A program made the position numbers and the translations under genes. Shown here piece by piece: positions 21,292 through 32,072 of a stretch of 64,000 nt of DNA (positions within the stretch are counted from its first letter, which is position 1; every line of letters starts with the position of its first letter). The stretch lies in contig NC_048557.2 in assembly GCF_902806685.2 (NCBI RefSeq), forward strand, positions 744,001-808,000, in the 5' to 3' direction. This DNA is from Maniola hyperantus. Its lineage: Eukaryota > Arthropoda > Insecta > Lepidoptera > Nymphalidae. The notes under the pieces were generated by a model, which saw nothing but the letters and a program-made list of their open reading frames with translations, was not told where the DNA came from and did not search any database.

Positions 21292-22777
21292 TGTAAGGGT
21301 GGTAAATTGGGCGGAATAGAAATATACCCGGATACGGAATAATCTACCACCTTACAAAGATTAGAGGAAAAAAAAATAATTTTACTTACTTGATCTATCT
21401 ACCTAGTAAAGAATAGAAGCTAGCCGTCGACTCCCTTGTAATGTATATGAGGTGTTATAAATGAAATTTGCTAGATGTTAGGCAAAATTGTTTTTAATGT
21501 AACTTTTACCGGGGTCGCTTAATACATAATGATGGCTAATAATGCTTAGTTATTCTAGCTTAATGCCAAGACTTAATTTAGATACATTAGAATGCCTTAG
21601 GTAGATAGTACATAAAATCTATGTTTTAAATTTAAGATGCCATTGGCATGGAATAGACAATGACACAGTAAAATTCATAAAATTGTTTCAAAATAAAAGC
21701 TCAGTAGTAAAGACAGGGTTCTTACTGTACACATACACTAAGAAGGTTCACTAAACTGTTCCAGGATACAAACATTTGCTTACTTGTAGGTGCGAAGACT
21801 GCAAGGTAGCTGGACGGCATCGGCCAAGCTCCCAAAACTCGATTTAACTTGATTCTTCACAACCGAAATGTTTCATTACAAAGATTTTCACCAAGTCTTA
21901 TCCATAGAATTAAGTTGCCAACGTGAATGTGCAAAAGAAATAAATACGGAAAACGAAAGCGAAAAACGGAAAACCGAAAACTAAAAACGGAAACGCAAAC
22001 GGAAACGCAAACGGAAACCCTGCAACAAAGAAAAACAAGATTATAATTTGTGCTGTGTGAAAATTTCGACACGTGGAATTTTCCCGATCAAACACAACTC
22101 ACCTATTGAACTCCTGGCCACCAATGGTTTTCAGGAGTCCACCCACAACCCATTATCCTCATTTATTTGGGAAGGTAAAAATAACTGGAACTGAAAGGGA
22201 AATCATGAAATTAGGATTTTCTCTAACCAAACCGCCATTTTGTCGAATCCACATTACTTGATTTTTCACTCACCATAATTGATGAAACATTGAAATACGT
22301 TAGGATGACTAAATTTATAACTATTGTATTTTCCCAGGCGAAGCCATGGGCGAAAAGGAGTGAGATTTTCCTGGAACGAAAAAATTCGTCTTCACATGTT
22401 GACTCCAGAAAAATTCTAAATCTCACCAATCGGTGTTGCCAGACGCAACCCGAGTGTGGCCGCTCTCATTTAGTTTGATCATGAAGCCAATTCATTTTTG
22501 AATATTTGCGGAACCTAAGGATATATTATAAGAACCGTTTTGTTAATGACTTAACAATAAACAAATGATATTATGGTTTTATTTAATTATTTTGTTTTAT
22601 TTTTACGACAATTGACAACGAAGCAAACGCCATCTATTGTGGCTCGAATGAACTCTGAACATCGACCCACGCGTAGTTCTGCACCTTGATGCTAGGTGGC
22701 ACCAACATACTTTGAACAAAATAGATTTTAATTAAAAGCGAAACGCTAATTAGTAGTTCAAAATTTACAACGTCACA
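21292..22777 (+). repeat. LTR 3 (3' LTR)
   Basis: Collinear with LTR 1 at a fixed offset of 3374 bp throughout. Every incidental open frame in LTR 1 reappears here unchanged. Confidence 0.85.
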
Positions 22778-22970
22778 GTACACAAGCGACAAGAATCTTC
22801 AATTTGAACGCACGCTCTTGTTTATAGAAGCGTTCTGTATTTCATCACCTCAGTTTACTCTGCAACATTCAGCAGTGAAACCCACATACGCTCTGCCTTT
22901 ACTATTCATGCCTCCGTGTATGTTCTTACTTACCTTAACTGCAATACTATACTGCTGAAGAAAAATAAAC

Positions 22971-23350
22971 CGGCCAAGTGCGAGTCAGGCTCGCGCACCG
23001 AGGGTATATATTAGTCTATTTTATTAGTATATTGGTATTATACATATTATTTAATACATGTATTAGTGGTTTATGTATTAGTATGTATCAGTTATTTGAA
23101 TGTATGTTTATTAGTATATTACACGCCACCTGCAGTCTAATTTTCCTTATACTTTCCAATCTTTAAGGTTGCCTGGTAGAGATCGCTAATTAGCGATAAG
23201 GCCGCCTTTTGTATCTTCCTTCTGTCTATGTTTTTTATTCTTTAATGTAATCCTTCTTGTGGTTGTGCAAATAAAGTGTATTTATTATAATTTATTATAA
23301 TAATAAATTATTATTATAGCCGTATTTTTTCGACATTTTGCACGATAAGT
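22971..23350 (+). mobile_element. Family C fragment split by a LINE tail
   Basis: CCGGCCAAGTGCGAGTCAGG (22971-23005) resumes as CCGTATTTTTTCGACATTTT (23309-). The interruption contains an AT-rich stretch and, at 23166-23285, a LINE 3' end reading TTGCCTGGTAGAGATCGC...GCAATAAAGTGTATTTATT-like, also seen at 28395-28520. Confidence 0.6.
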
Positions 23351-23519
23351 AAGAATTTTAAGAATCCCATGGGAACTCTTTGATTTTTCGGGATAAATAG
23401 TAGCCAGTGTCACTCTCCAGGTCTTTAAATATACTCATCCATGCACGTTGATCCGTTGCTTCATGAAACCGACAAACCAACAAACAAATACCTACACTTT
23501 CGCATTGATAATTTAAGAA
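23350..23519 (-). mobile_element. Helitron family B variant (B2), truncated
   Basis: TTAAGAATCCCATGGGAACT...TCACTCTCCAGGTCTTTAAA...ACACTTTCGCATTGATAAT; the CTAG end is missing. Confidence 0.65.
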
Positions 23520-23691
23520 CTAGCGACTTCGTCCACGTCGACTACACCCGGGGTTGAAATCAATCCTTTCTTAGCGGATGCCTACGTCATAATAGCTATA
23601 TGCATGCCAAATTTCAGCCCGATCCGTCCAGTAGCTGTGCGTTGATAGATCAGTCAGTCAGTCAGTCACCTTTTCCTTTTATATATTTAGA
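23520..23691 (-). mobile_element. Helitron family A, internally deleted
   Basis: CTAGCGACTTCGTCCACGTC...GGGGTTGAAATC...CAGTCAGTCAGTCACC...TATATATTTAGA. Confidence 0.75.
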
Positions 23692-24185
23692 AGAAGATAA
23701 GTAGTGATTTTCACAGCATATTTAAATCACGTGTACCTAATGTAGGTACTATTATCCAGGCACGCAATCAAATTAAAACAAAGCACTGAGTAAACAGTAA
23801 AGAACAAAAAAGAAATAATCTCCGTAACAAAGTGACAAAGTTAGTTTAACTGAGTTACGCAGTGACGTCACAGTTTGTGTTTACGGAAACAAGATGCTTC
23901 GGGGAAAATAAAGCAATCATTTATCCCATGGTTTGTTTTGGATAAAAAGTCTACTTCGCAAACTTGCGAAATTAAATACGACACGGTTCACAAAATGTGG
24001 CGCAGGTTTTACAGATTCTGTAACAAAAAAAGGAATTATGAGAATCGAAGGAACTTAGATGAATTATTTTTTATAATTTTATAGTGTTTATCTACACTTC
24101 AAGGAAATTTCTGAATAATTTTAAATACACTTATCAAAAATTACGGACCGGCAGGAATCGAACCCATCGAAAGATCTTCATTGTA
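23692..24185. other. No recognised feature
   Basis: About 490 bp. A 69-codon frame at 23875-24084 has no recognisable domain and no splice context, so I do not call it a gene. GGCAGGAATCGAACCC near 24152 looks like a scrap of a tRNA-like SINE head. Confidence 0.4.
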
Positions 24186-24775
24186 ATATGGGAAACTATT
24201 TTTATGTTAAAAAAATTAATAAAAATATTTGTCGCTTACGCCATGTGACGTCATTACTTGCTTTGCGTTCCGTTCCGTACAGCGTGACGTTAGTAAAATT
24301 AATTACTTTAAAATTGAATAGAAATCATGATTTTTTTAATTATTATTCTAAATACTATCTGTCCCGGCTTACTCACGTGTGTAGTCGACGTTAGCCCGAC
24401 TAGTTTCGAACCCATCCGGCGTCCTTTTTCAAGGGAGTCCGTCCGCGCACGCGCCGCGGTTTTGACTGCGGGACGCACGTGCCGCTGCCCGTAGAGCCCG
24501 TTGTGAGTCCCGCAGTCAAAACCGCGGCGCGTGCGCGGACGGACTCCCTTGAAAAAGGACCCCGGATGGGTTCGAAACTAGTCGGGCTAACGTCGACTAC
24601 ACACGTGAGTAAGCCGGGACAGATAGTATTTATAATGGAAATCACTCACGGTAGTTTAAACGCTAAAATTATTATTCTCTTTAATAATGAATTCTTGCCC
24701 CACAAACTGTCGCTGTACAAAAAATCGCGTAATTTTATTACTACAGTCCAAGACCCTATTGTACGGACGTTGTTG
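24186..24775. repeat. Repeat P, occupied copy
   Basis: 24186-24349 and 24679-24775 together match 30276-30495 (TTACGTCATT-type block TGACGTCATTACTTGC, TTTAATAATGAATTCTTGCC, CTACAGTCCAAGACCCTATT). The paralogue lacks the foldback element inserted here. Confidence 0.7.
24350..24666. mobile_element. Large foldback element, 123-bp arms
   Basis: Arms 24352-24474 and 24507-24629 are reverse complements with only a couple of differences. The spacer is 32 nt (GCACGTGCCGCTGCCCGTAG...). A unique 3' extension ends AGTTTAAACGCTA. AATTATTATTCT at 24338-24349 and 24667-24678 is a perfect 12-bp TSD; the empty site is near 30405. The same termini occur at 45-183 and 7977-8013. Inverted terminal blocks and long TSDs suit a Penelope-like derivative; this is inference. 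Confidence 0.75.
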
Positions 24776-24779
24776 GTGT

Positions 24780-25207
24780 AAATGAATAAATAAATAAACT
24801 TAAAATCCCGTCAAATAAAAGCATATCTCTGTACCGTATCACAGTGTATCGCGGGGCGGGTGTTTGGAAGAAAATTTAAATTTTCATTCTCCCGTAGCTT
24901 AAGTTACGAAGTCCGAAAAACGAATCGGACAACTCCAAATGAATCGCTGTTTATTCACGGCCGGGGCAAAGAGCAGTAAAACACCACCACACCTGGAGAA
25001 GGAGAAGACTTGAAAGAAAGAAAAAATGATTATTTTGTAACTTGTGCCGTACATCACATGTTTTATCTAAGGGTTGGTTATCCCGACGCTTGTTTCACCG
25101 CCGACGAAGCGATTAGCTATTGACTATTTTCTCACACACACTTGAGCTGCTTGTGCGGCAAAATGTCGTGTATGGAGCAAAGCGCACTTAACGCAATGCG
25201 GCAAATA
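24780..25207. other. No recognised feature
   Basis: About 430 bp; no repeat match and no gene evidence. Confidence 0.4.
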
Positions 25208-25402
25208 TCTAAATATATAAAAGGAAAAGCTGATTGACTGACTGATCTACCAACGCATAGCTCAAACCACTTGACGGATCGGGCTGAAATTTGGCATGCA
25301 GATAGCTATTATAACGTAGGCGTCCGCTAAGAAAGGGTTTTTTGAAAATAAGGGTTTGAAATTTGTGTAGTCCACGCGGACGATGTTGCGGGCATAAGCT
25401 AG
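25208..25402 (+). mobile_element. Helitron family A copy
   Basis: TCTAAATATATAAAAGGAAA...GCGGGCATAAGCTAG, with A before and T after. The tract GACTGACTGA is short and the block CAACCCCTAAGGGGGTG is lost. Confidence 0.8.
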
Positions 25403-25452
25403 TATTTTATATGTAACAAGACGCTGCTGCCGCATCGTGCAGCACAGCGTAA

Positions 25453-25660
25453 AGGTATGATTCCGAACCATACTGCACGCAGCAGCGCTGCCGCATCAGT
25501 GCTGTCACCAGCTGTCACAGTCCTGTCGCGGCACTACTGGTCCCCATACAATCTCTATAAGCTTATATGACATTACATTCCGAGCTAGGCAGCAATGTCG
25601 CGGCAGCAATGTAGCGGAACGGCAGCGCTGCTGCGCGCAGCGTGGTTCGGAATCATACCT
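25453..25660. mobile_element. Harbinger-like MITE with TAA TSD
   Basis: Terminal inverted repeats AGGTATGATTCCGAACCA / TGGTTCGGAATCATACCT extend into GCAGCAGCGCTGCCG. TAA at 25450-25452 and 25661-25663 fits the 3-bp TWA target of PIF/Harbinger. Confidence 0.75.
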
Positions 25661-25663
25661 TAA

Positions 25664-26067
25664 GTGGTTTGGACCTGAGCTTGAGAGCACTATGTCTCCT
25701 CTTACGCGTGTTGCTCGTCACGGCCAGAGCAATCTCACCTTCCCAGATTGGAGATAAGCGTTTGTAATTATCTGCGAATTTTCGGAAACGCTCCAGAATA
25801 CGGATCGCCTTTTTATTACACTTTATAATGACTTTTTAAAAGAATGGGATTTGGGGAGATTATTGTGGAGCTCGAAACTGTATCGTTGTTAGCAAAAGTA
25901 GGTGAGGACCTACCTTCTTTCTTTCCCTAGTACCTATTTTACCTATTTTCTTTATTTATGTTTAGTTTGTGAGATTTACTTTTGGAAAAGTAAAGCAGTG
26001 AAGAAATCTTAATTATTGTAGATTAGGTAGGTATACTGCTTCTTAGTTACATACTAGCTAGCAGCTA
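25664..26067. other. No recognised feature
   Basis: About 400 bp with no recognised repeat or gene. Confidence 0.4.
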
Positions 26068-26440
26068 GTATTACTAGCTTATGTCGTATTGTCATAATAG
26101 TCCTTGTATAGTCCGCGCTACTGCGTCCGCGTGGACTATACCAATAAACTATTTTGCAAACACTCTCGGGATCGAATTTTCAAAAAAACTCGTAGCGGAT
26201 GTCTACGTCAATAAATTGAAAAACCTGTCAAGGCAAGTTGGAATCGTATTTGTTCATGAACACATTTTAATTTTTTTCGTGATGTAACCACAAATTCACG
26301 GTTTTCGGATTTTTCCCTTACGTGCGCTATAAGACCTACCTATCTAGGTCTTGTTGACAGACACGACAGACAGACAGACAACGAAGTGATCCTATAAGTG
26401 TTCCGTTTTCCTTTCCTTTTGAGGTACGGAATCCTAAAAA
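26068..26440. mobile_element. Degraded Helitron A fragment followed by a family C 3' part
   Basis: 26068-26215 keeps CTAGCTTATG, CTGCGTCCGCGTGGACTA and GTCTACGTCA from family A. 26217-26440 is family C from CAAGTTGGAATCG... through ACAGACAGACAGAC to GAGGTACGGAATCCTAAAAA. Confidence 0.6.
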
Positions 26441-26634
26441 TCTTGAAATCACAACTTCCTCGATTAACTTAAGAAAGTATCCGAATAGCGAAATAGTTTA
26501 CAGACAATGTAAGAGTCGCCTCGAGGCTCGAGGAACGCGTAACGCGAAATAACACAGAAACAACAAACCTCCATTTTGATTTAATTGACCTGAGAGATGT
26601 GCGCGGATTCGTAACACCGCGGATATGGTGACAT

Positions 26635-26925
26635 ACAGTACGCGGCAGAAAATAATGTACATCGGCCTTTAGAATGACATTTCGGCTTTGTAGAGCGTTG
26701 TCTTTGTCACTCATCCTACAGTGTGACAAATCTCTCTTGGCACTTGAGTGACATTGACAAAGGGGCGCTGTTGGAGAACAAAGGCTTAGAATATTCAAAC
26801 AAGAACAAAGGGGACACTTGACGGCAACGTTAGTTCCGATTTTCGCCACACGCCAAGATAGCCTTGTCGCATTTTATGTGACGTTTTGTCGGTATCAACG
26901 ACAGAGACAATAATCTACAAAACCG
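26635..26925. mobile_element. Palindromic repeat family M, copy
   Basis: CAGTACGCGGCAGAAAATAA...TTGTAGAGCGTTGTCTTTG at the left; GTCGGTATCAACGACAGAG...CTACAAAACC at the right. The right half is shortened and the middle contains unrelated sequence. Confidence 0.55.
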
Positions 26926-26944
26926 CTACCTCTTTCTAAAAGTC

Positions 26945-27130
26945 TAGTCGTAGCTGCTGGACGTAGGCCTTCCCGAAAGCGCTCCACACACGGTCCCTCG
27001 CTTTCCTCATCCACCCACTTCCAGATACCTTCTTATGGTCGTCAATCCAGCGGGGTGGAGGTCATCCCACACTGCACTTGCTAGTACGCGGACTCTAGAA
27101 CATATCCAGCCCAGCGGCCATCGGTTCCGC
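26945..27130 (-). mobile_element. RTE-like LINE fragment
   Basis: GCTGCTGGACGTAGGCCTTC...CGTCAATCCAGCGGGGTGG...CCACACTGCACTTGC is the reverse complement of a diverged RTE C-terminal region. It is more divergent than the other RTE pieces. Confidence 0.5.
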
Positions 27131-27309
27131 GACAGACATACCTACCCATACATACCCGCTGCAACTTCAACTTGCTAATTCGTTAACTCATGTCAGCTTG
27201 GACGATCTAACCTACATGTCAGTCATCTTGGTTCTCCTGAGATGAAGAATTAAAGAAGAAAAAATCTTCTAAATGTATAAAAGGAAAAGCTGTCAATTTC
27301 AATCAATTT

Positions 27310-27528
27310 TACGTATTTTTTTTTCTTTTTCTTTTTCTATTTAAAAGAATATTAGGCATTTTAAATGACTAATATTCCCCTTTCCTCTCCAATTAAGCGT
27401 CAGGCTTGTGCTAGGAGTAGGTACGACAATAGTGCAACGGGCGGGGTTTGAACCTTTCTCGAAGGAGTGGAATGAAAACCTTTCGGTTTTCAGTCCACTC
27501 CTATACCGGTTGAGCTATTGAGGCTCCT
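27310..27528 (-). mobile_element. SINE1 copy
   Basis: Reverse orientation: tail TTTAAAAGAATATTAGGC, body CCCTTTCCTCTCC, head CAACGGGCGGGGTTTGAACC...CGGTTTTCAGTCCACTCC...TTGAGCTATTGAGGCTC. A short insertion separates the B box from the anticodon arm. Confidence 0.8.
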
Positions 27529-27728
27529 AGCTCTTTATAAAACGCTTCCGATTATGTAATGTATCCTCACCTTTTCCCCCAAAAGCTGGTAGCTGGTTAA
27601 GTTTTCGGCCGTAAACTCGTAAACTCGTGACACAAGTATCTTTCATTACATCGTATGTTTTGGGGTTTTCGGAGTACTACTATACTACTATCGGAGTACT
27701 ACTATACCTTAGTTCAGCGCCAAGCTTT

Positions 27729-28014
27729 TAAGGGTTCCGTACCCGAATAGTGCCAACGGGAACCTATTACCAAGCCTCCGCTATCTGTCCGTCCGTCCGT
27801 CTATCTGTCAGCGGGATGCATCTCATGACCCGTAATAGGCAGAGAGTTGAAATTTTCACAGATTTATGTATTCCTATTGCCGCTATTACAACAAATAATG
27901 AAAATTTCGAAATGGCATTTCATGAAAATTAAATAAAATTAAAGTGTTATTTCCTGTGCGATGGTACGGAACTCTTCGTGTGCGAGTTCGACTCACATTT
28001 GGCCGATTCTTTTA
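27729..28014 (-). mobile_element. Family C variant (C2)
   Basis: AGGGTTCCGTACCCGAATAG...CCGTCCGTCCGTCTATCTGTC...GTTGAAATTTTCACAG...GGTACGGAACTCTTCGTGTG...GAGTTCGACTCACATTTGGC. Ends as in family C, but with a different middle and (GTCC)n in place of (GTCT)n. Confidence 0.7.
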
Positions 28015-28394
28015 TTTCTTGGATAGGAAACATGCATGCCTGACAATCCTAATCCCTAATCCTAGTCCTAGTCCTATGTAGTAATATTATAAATGTGAAA
28101 TTGTGGATGTTTGGATGTTTGGATGTTTGTTACTCAATCACGCAAAAACTACTGGACGGATTTGACTGAAATTTGGAATGGAGATAGATTATACTCTGAA
28201 TTAACACTTAGGGTACTTTTTATCCCGTAAAAACAAAGGATTCTCGCGGGATAGCGTGGCAAACAAGGACCTAAAACCTTTTCATTCTGAGAGGAGACCT
28301 GTTTTCAATGATGGGCCAGCGAATGGGTTGGTGATGGAGTAAAATAACTCAAAACATAGACTATATACCTCCCACTGTCCATTTGTTTGTTTTC

Positions 28395-28520
28395 ATTTAG
28401 CGATAAGACCGCCTTTTTGTACCTACTTTTTGTACTAAACGCTAAAATACTTTTTAAGATTTCTTTTTTGTAACCTGTCATTTGTGTTTTGTGGTGCAAT
28501 AAAGAATATACATACATACA
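28395..28520 (+). mobile_element. LINE 3' tail with (CATA)n
   Basis: TTTAGCGATAAGACCGCC...GTGGTGCAATAAAGAATA then (CATA)n. It is the same 3' UTR as 23166-23285, with a different simple-repeat tail. Confidence 0.55.
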
Positions 28521-28882
28521 TATACAGTACGTGGTGTGGTAGTATAGTAGTCATAGTATGTGGCATACTATATCTCAAACAAAAAGTATGCAGACATGAC
28601 GAGCTAGCGTGAAATACAGTTCACGCACAGACCTAAAAATCGCTTTAACGATGATCATAAATGTGCTAAGATTCTGTAATGGAGGGTTATAATAAGTTAT
28701 ACATAATATGATTTTAAGCTTATTTCGTTACATAATATTTTAATGTAGATAACGGGTACATACCACGATTAATTTGATGTTTTATTTTGTCGATATTTCA
28801 ACCCAATTGCACGGGTCGTGGTCACGACGGGACTGCGGTGCTACGAGAGATAACGTTCGATCTGTCACGGGCAGTAGCGAAC

Positions 28883-29113
28883 TTTTTTTTTTTTTGTTTA
28901 TACAGCAGGGGAAAATCCTCATGGACACCCGTAGGTAGAGCCGGACTCTTACCAGCTAAAAACCCCTGCTGTATTCTTGTTGACCGTGTACCCGCCTTTC
29001 AGCCTACAACACAGCAACATTCTTGTCTTTTACTCTTTTCCTCTCCTTTTCTCTTCGTCTTCCTTTTCCTTCATTATTATTTCAGCAAAGTCTGTTATAG
29101 CTGTCCAGTTTTA
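28883..29113 (-). mobile_element. 5'-truncated R1/Jockey-like LINE 3' end with 12-bp TSD
   Basis: Poly(T) at 28883-28895 (poly(A) on the - strand) is followed by GGGGAAAATCCTCATGGAC, similar in layout to the 3' UTR of the intact LINE at 49394. GCAGTAGCGAAC flanks it at 28871-28882 and 29114-29125. Only 231 bp were inserted. Confidence 0.75.
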
Positions 29114-29169
29114 GCAGTAGCGAACTACGCTCTTTCTTGTTCTTTATATCGCATCTGTATTTGGCGCCT

Positions 29170-29470
29170 TTTGAAATGGAAGTCACGTGATCTATACGCG
29201 TATTTATACAATCGACTCAAGATGGCTGCCTCGCAATCGAGGCAGCCATCTTGAGTCGATTGTATAAATACGCGTGGTTGATGGTTTTTAAGCTAGTCTC
29301 GTTCCCACTCGAGACTATTAAATGTTTTTTTGTGTTTAGGTCATTTTGATTGAGTGGTTGCAATAAAAATTGTGTCCTAATCAAGTTAATATTGCAGTAA
29401 GGTTATTATAAAAGGTAAAACTCTCGATAAGCCTATTCGCGTCGTAATTAATATTTAACTTCACTTCTGG
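29170..29470 (+). promoter_or_regulatory. TATA-bearing LTR-like repeat, copy 2
   Basis: Homologous to 9205-9470: TCACGTGATCTA, GTATAAATACGCGTGGTTGATGG-type core (29256-29266 is the TATA element), TTTTTAAGCTAGTCTCG, AAGGTTATTATAAAAGG. The upstream part has become a perfect palindrome (29196-29275). Confidence 0.4.
29196..29275. repeat. Perfect 38-bp-arm palindrome over a TATA box
   Basis: Arms 29196-29233 and 29238-29275 are exact reverse complements around a 4-nt spacer CAAT, so GTATAAATACGCG occurs in both orientations. Copy 1 of the repeat has only one. Confidence 0.9.
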
Positions 29471-29572
29471 TATGTTTATAATCAAATTAATCATATTAAG
29501 TTATACATGTTATAAGCCTCCGATCTCCATCCACCTGTCTGTCAGCGGGCTGTATCTCATAAACCGTAATAA

Positions 29573-29968
29573 AAAAAAAATAGCTATCTGCATGCCGAAT
29601 TTCTGCTCGATCCGTCCAGTAGCTTGAGCTGTGCGTTGATAGATCAGTACCCGTAGTATAAGATTTTACGTCTCACCAAACGTTGCTAGAATTCGAGAAT
29701 CGAAACAAAATAACATCAAAGTAAAATGGACCTAAAGAGCAAAATTCAATGCCACTGATTTTAATTTCGCAACGTTTCCGCTTGGAGCGCTGGCTGTAGA
29801 TGTGTAGACAAACTTGAGCTTTAAAACAAGGCGTTTAAGATCCAGTTTACTACAACGCGGAAGTGATTCGACTCTCGAATTCTAGCAACGTTTGGTGAGA
29901 CGTAAAATCTTATACTACGGGTACAGTCAGTCAATCAGTTACCTTTTTCTTTTAGATTTTAATATTAG
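29573..29968 (-). mobile_element. Helitron family A fragment split by MITE J
   Basis: ATAGCTATCTGCATGCCG...GTTGATAGATCAG continues as CAGTCAGTCAATCAGTTACC after the MITE. CAG is present on both sides. Confidence 0.7.
29648..29923. mobile_element. TIR MITE family J, copy 3 (best termini)
   Basis: TACCCGTAGTATAAGATTTT...AAAATCTTATACTACGGGTA, perfect over more than 25 nt. It is inserted within the (GTCA)n tract of a Helitron. TSD is CAG or TA, depending on where the terminus is placed. Confidence 0.8.
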
Positions 29969-30275
29969 AAAATACCAGCTCCAATTTTTCTAACCCGTTT
30001 GGCCAGTATGGCCCCGCGATACACTAGGATGTCACCGGCAAATAAATTGGACCGTATCCCGTATCGTGTGTAACTCTGCCTCAGATAGTACCACGAGATA
30101 TGCGATGCATCGGTTTTTATGAATTTTACTAGCTACACAACGCGGCGTCGTTCGCGATGTTTTAGATTTTAGAAAAATCTTAGGAAGGTTGTTTTTTTTT
30201 TCAAAAAAAAGTAACCAAGATGCCTCCTTGCATAGTCCTCTACTAACCGTCATAAATATTTTCCAGCAGATATTA

Positions 30276-30495
30276 CTCTATTTTAATGTTAAAAAATTTA
30301 AAAATATTGGTCGTTTACGCATTTTGACGTCATTATTTGCTTTCCATACAGCATGACGTTAATAATTAATTATGCTAAAAATAAATAAATAAAAACCATG
30401 ATTTTTAAATTATTCTCTTTAATAATGAATTCTAGCCCCATAAACTACCGCTATACAAAAATCACATCATTTTATTACTACAGTCCAAGACCCTA
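30276..30495. repeat. Repeat P, empty copy
   Basis: ATTTTGACGTCATTATTTGC...GATTTTTAAATTATTCTCTTT...CTACAGTCCAAGACCCTATT: an uninterrupted version of the target hit by the foldback element at 24350. Confidence 0.65.
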
Positions 30496-31075
30496 TTACG
30501 TCAAAATCGGTTCAGCCGTTCCAACATATAGACAAATGTAAAAAAAATTACGTAGTGGTTGGTGTTATTTTGTCGTGTAAATAACAATAATCAGTCATTT
30601 CGAAATTACAGACAGACAAACCCAATTCATTTTTATTTATTTGTATAGCTAACATAGATATGTGCCACAGAAATTTCTTTTCACTGTAGCGATGAGTTAT
30701 TTGCGCATGGCGGCCATTTTTCTTTTGGGAAATTCAATGGAATACGCGGCCGAACGTTACATACACTCGAATTGCAAACTACAAGCTTTGAATGAATAGG
30801 AAGCCTACGAGTACCTGTTTGATAGATCTGAAAAAATTACCAGGATCACAACTTACAACATTACATTTTTCATACAATTAATTGTGTAAGTATGAATTTC
30901 TCTTGTAGATTCTTCCTTTAACGTAGACCCCTCTAAGAAACGATTTTCTGAAGTTCCATCTGAGTGAATTTGGGTTTTATAGATATCAATGAAGAAGGTA
31001 GAAACCAATGATAGGTATATGGGGATGGTAATAAAAATGATCAACAGGGAGAAGCAACGAATGCTCGTGAGGCGT
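30496..31075. other. No recognised feature
   Basis: About 580 bp; includes GTTCAGCCGTTCC near 30510 reminiscent of Helitron B, otherwise nothing. Confidence 0.35.
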
Positions 31076-31391
31076 ATAACATCATCATCATGATCAACCC
31101 ATCACCGGCTCACTACAGAGCGCGGGTCTCCTCTCAGAGTGAGAAGGGCCATAGTCTACCACGCTGGCCATGTGCGGATTGGTAGACTTCACACACCTTT
31201 GAGAACATTATGGAGAACTCTCAGGCATGCAGGTTTCCTCACGATGTTTTCCTTCACCGTTAAAGCAAGCTATATTTCATTAATTAAAACGCACATAATT
31301 CCGAAAAGTTAGAGGTGCGTGCCCGGGATCGAACCTCCGACCTCCGATTAGAAGGCGGACGTCCTAACCAGTAGGCTATCACTGCTTATAA
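31076..31391 (-). mobile_element. SINE3, full copy
   Basis: Tail (ATC)n and AACCCATCACCGGCTCACTA; body CATAGTCTACCACGCTGGCC; head AGGTGCGTGCCCGGGATCGA...TAACCAGTAGGCTATCACTG. The head folds as a tRNA-Arg(UCU)-like form (anticodon loop CTTCTAA on the - strand). Confidence 0.8.
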
Positions 31392-31859
31392 CATCTGCCT
31401 CCAATAACGTCACTTCATGATGACCACGACCACTCTGCCAAGAGTGTTACGACGATGGAGAAGAATAAAATAATCAGGTTATGATATCACCAGGAATCTC
31501 AGTTGGTACTGTTCATAACTTGTATATAGTGACACTTCCGTAAGACCATAAACATAGAGTGACACAAAACTAAATAAAACAAAACCCCCAGGTGCATGGT
31601 TTACCAAAACCAATCAAATTGCACATAATTTCCCCATTCGATAGCTGGTACATGCAAAATTGGGCGATAAATACGGAATTAAGCTTCAAGTACTAAAATG
31701 TTAACTCAACCCGCCTGGTGACACAAAAAACTGTGTTTCTTCGCTGCGTTCTTTCGTTTCACTTTTTGCAATTTAAGCTCATTTCATATATCTGTTGCTT
31801 CGGAAGACACGCAAACTACAATAACAGAAAAATAATGACGCATTTGAATACAATCCATA
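31392..31859. other. No recognised feature
   Basis: About 470 bp without a recognised repeat or gene. Confidence 0.35.
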
Positions 31860-32054
31860 TCCATACTAATATAATAGATGCGAAAGTGTGTCTGTCTGTC
31901 TGTCTCTCTGTCTCTCTGTCTGCTAGCTTTTCACGGCTCATTAGTTCAACCGATTTTAACGAAATTTAGTCCCGAGATAGCTTGGATCCCGGGGAAGGAC
32001 ATGAGCTACTTTTTATCCCGGAAAATCAAAGAGTTCCCATGGGATTTTTAAAAA
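31860..32054 (+). mobile_element. Helitron family B, 3'-truncated
   Basis: TCCATACTAATATAATAGAT, a mixed GTCT/CTCT tract, GGATCCCGGGGAAGGACATG, TTCCCATGGGATTTTTAAAAA, then a break before the CTAG end. Confidence 0.75.
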
Positions 32055-32072
32055 GTAATCCAAGCATCATCA

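Larger units (their letters stand above)
17918..22777 (+). mobile_element. Composite Ty3/gypsy-type LTR retrotransposon with three LTRs
   Basis: The outer LTRs 17918-19403 and 21292-22777 have the same length (1486 bp) and I found no difference where I compared them. Flanking GTAC at 17914-17917 and 22778-22781 is the TSD. Between them lie about 730 bp of leader plus an integrase C-terminal remnant, a third LTR (20138-21280) that differs at several sites and is truncated, and 11 bp of filler. No gag, protease or RT remains and no canonical primer-binding site or polypurine tract is evident, so the element is non-autonomous. Identical outer LTRs imply that the whole three-LTR structure moved as one unit recently. 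Confidence 0.8.

Noticed and set aside
24507..24666. Hammerhead ribozyme in the CTATCTGTCCCGGCT foldback arms
   Set aside because: A GGACCC/GGGTTC stem followed by GAAAC is present, but box 1 reads CTTGAAAAA instead of CUGANGA, so the core is not complete.
28787..29254. 155-codon + strand frame
   Set aside because: It runs across the poly(T) and antisense 3' UTR of a truncated LINE and into a palindrome; composite by chance.
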